NCBI GenBank assembly: GCA_964345555.1
Contig: CAYFRD010000005.1
Location: forward strand, 1 to 64,000
DNA: 64,000 bases
Direction: 5' to 3'
Source: Peptoniphilus_E sp964345555
GTDB taxonomy: Bacteria; Bacillota; Clostridia; Tissierellales; Peptoniphilaceae
Below the pieces are notes generated by a model that was not told where the DNA came from, made no database searches, and worked only from the letters and a program-made list of their open reading frames with translations. The translations under genes were made by a program, and so were the position numbers. Positions 62,783 to 64,000 of this stretch are shown here, piece by piece. The number at the start of each line of letters is the position of its first letter. Position 1 is the stretch's first letter.

Positions 62783-62794
62783 TTGGAGGACTAT

Positions 62795-64000
62795 ATGAAA
62801 ATAAAATTACCTGACGGCTCTGTCAGAGAATACGATGAGAAAAAAACAGTTAAAGAAATTACCACGGATATTTCAGAAGGACTGGAAAGAGCTTCTGTGG
62901 GAGCTGTTGTAAACGGTGAAGTAAAAGGGAAACTTGAATATGTAGAAGAAGATGCCGAGTTTAAAGTATTGAAATTTGACGACAAGGACGGCAAAAAAAT
63001 ATTTTGGCATACATCATCTCATGTAATGGCATATGCAATTCAAAGATTGTATCCCGAAACGAAATTTGCCATAGGGCCGGCAATAGACAACGGATTTTAC
63101 TACGATTTGGATTCAGAACATAAATTCACAGTGGAAGATTTTGAAAAAATTGAAGCGGAGATGAAAAAAATCGTAAAGGAAAATCTCGAAGTTGAACATT
63201 TATTCATGAATAGAGATAAAGCTGTTGAGTTTTTTAAATCAAGAAAGCAAGATTATAAAATTGAACTTATAGAAGGACTTGAAGACGAAAGCATATCCCT
63301 TTACAAAATCGGAGAATTCTATGATTTGTGCAAGGGACCACATCTTGACACTATAAAAAATATCAAGGCGGTTAAACTTCTGTCAATTGCAGGAGCATAT
63401 TGGAGAGGTGACGAAAATAATAAAATGCTTCAAAGAATATATGCCATATCCTTTGAAAAGAAAAAGCAATTGGACGAATATCTTGAGAGACTTGAAGAAG
63501 CGGAAAAGAGAGATCACAGAAAATTAGGCAAGGAATTGGATTTGTTCTCAATGCATGAAGAGGGTCCGGGATTTCCATTTTTCCATCCGAGAGGAATGAT
63601 CATAAGAAATGAACTGCTTAACTGGTGGAGAGGTGTATTGACTGATAACGGATACGGGGAAATACTGACTCCGGTAATATTAAATGAATCACTATGGCAC
63701 AGATCAGGACACTGGGACCATTATCAAGACAATATGTATTTCACAAAGATAGATGAAGAAGATTATGCTGTCAAACCTATGAACTGTCCGGGATCCACGC
63801 TGGTATATTCATCTAACAAACACTCCTACAGAGAACTTCCCATAAGATTGTCCGAATTCGGTCAAGTTCATAGACATGAATTATCAGGTGCACTTCACGG
63901 ATTGTTCAGAGTCAGGACTTTTACTCAAGATGATGCCCATGTATATTGTCTACCTTCACAGATTGAAGAAGAAGTATTTAAAATGATAGATCTTGCAGAT
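62795..64000 (+). CDS. thrS: threonyl-tRNA synthetase, 3' end outside the window
   Basis: The first 402 codons are present, open to the window end. ATG 62795 is preceded by GGAGGA. Domains: TGS (about 1-60, IKLPDGSVREYDEKKTVKEI), the editing/SAD domain (HTSSHVMAYA with its HxxxH, GFYYDL, CKGPHLD), then the class II catalytic core (GPGFPFFHPRGMIIRNEL; motif 2 FGQVHRHELSGALHGLFRVR). The zinc Cys is in MNCPGS. Charges tRNA-Thr and is controlled by the T-box leader directly upstream. Confidence 0.96.
   Translation, partial: MKIKLPDGSVREYDEKKTVKEITTDISEGLERASVGAVVNGEVKGKLEYVEEDAEFKVLKFDDKDGKKIFWHTSSHVMAYAIQRLYPETKFAIGPAIDNGFYYDLDSEHKFTVEDFEKIEAEMKKIVKENLEVEHLFMNRDKAVEFFKSRKQDYKIELIEGLEDESISLYKIGEFYDLCKGPHLDTIKNIKAVKLLSIAGAYWRGDENNKMLQRIYAISFEKKKQLDEYLERLEEAEKRDHRKLGKELDLFSMHEEGPGFPFFHPRGMIIRNELLNWWRGVLTDNGYGEILTPVILNESLWHRSGHWDHYQDNMYFTKIDEEDYAVKPMNCPGSTLVYSSNKHSYRELPIRLSEFGQVHRHELSGALHGLFRVRTFTQDDAHVYCLPSQIEEEVFKMIDLAD

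Noticed and set aside
1..64000. CRISPR array, tRNA or rRNA genes, prophage or insertion sequence
   Set aside because: I looked for regularly spaced repeats, tRNA-like cloverleafs, rRNA landmarks and transposase motifs and saw none.

Overview
The window is a low-GC, strongly AT-biased stretch of a Gram-positive (Bacillota) chromosome with Clostridia/Tissierellia-type gene order. Clues are the Shine-Dalgarno sites close to AGGAGG, frequent TTG/GTG starts, a T-box leader, PASTA-domain kinase and PBP genes, surface proteins anchored by SLH domains, and the runs gmk-rpoZ-coaBC-priA-def-fmt and rsmB-rlmN-PP2C-PASTA kinase-rsgA-rpe-thiamine pyrophosphokinase. A Peptoniphilaceae-like anaerobic coccus is my best guess, but I cannot confirm genus from sequence alone. 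Apart from two short genes, everything is on the + strand.

Layout. (1) 1-6.9 kb: two paralogous exported surface proteins; the second ends in three SLH domains, and its signal-peptide frame is broken in a poly-A run. (2) 7.1-17.7 kb: a division/cell-wall (dcw) cluster, mraZ-rsmH-ftsL-ftsI-mraY-murD-ftsW-murG-divIB, then ftsZ; ftsA, murC, murE and murF are not here. (3) 17.8-25.1 kb: nrdR, rarA, an exported C69 peptidase, asnS and leuS. (4) 25.2-39.9 kb: a long housekeeping run from a YicC-type RNase through gmk, rpoZ, coaBC, priA, def, fmt, a membrane zinc protease, rsmB, rlmN, a PP2C phosphatase with its PASTA kinase, rsgA, rpe and thiamine pyrophosphokinase. (5) 40-45 kb: a 1,472-residue SLH-anchored adhesin with pilin/Cna-B-like repeats, flanked on both sides by related REPIN-like inverted-repeat elements. 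(6) 45.1-52.5 kb: a DUF5317-like membrane protein, cdaA-cdaR (c-di-AMP), guaB, a two-component system with a lipoprotein, and a small membrane protein. (7) 52.5-53.4 kb, minus strand: a GIY-YIG protein and recX. (8) 53.4-62.5 kb: FHA protein, RodA/FtsW-type polymerase, class B PBP, ispD, ispF, transaldolase, glpX, rho, an rRNA methyltransferase and a DUF6873-like protein. (9) 62.5-64 kb: a T-box leader and the 5' two thirds of thrS.

How it works together. Two separate SEDS polymerase/class B PBP pairs (septal at 9-14 kb, FHA-linked at 53-56 kb) plus a PASTA kinase/phosphatase pair suggest phospho-signalling to wall synthesis. The most interesting parts are the surface-protein loci. The large adhesin has a nine-G tract between its apparent -35 and -10 boxes, the layout of a phase-variable promoter. 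The SLH protein at 3.4 kb has a one-base slip in a poly-A run after its start codon. Two of the three surface genes carry long in-frame direct repeats that could recombine. These features point to variable surface display, although single-base calls in homopolymers need checking against raw reads.
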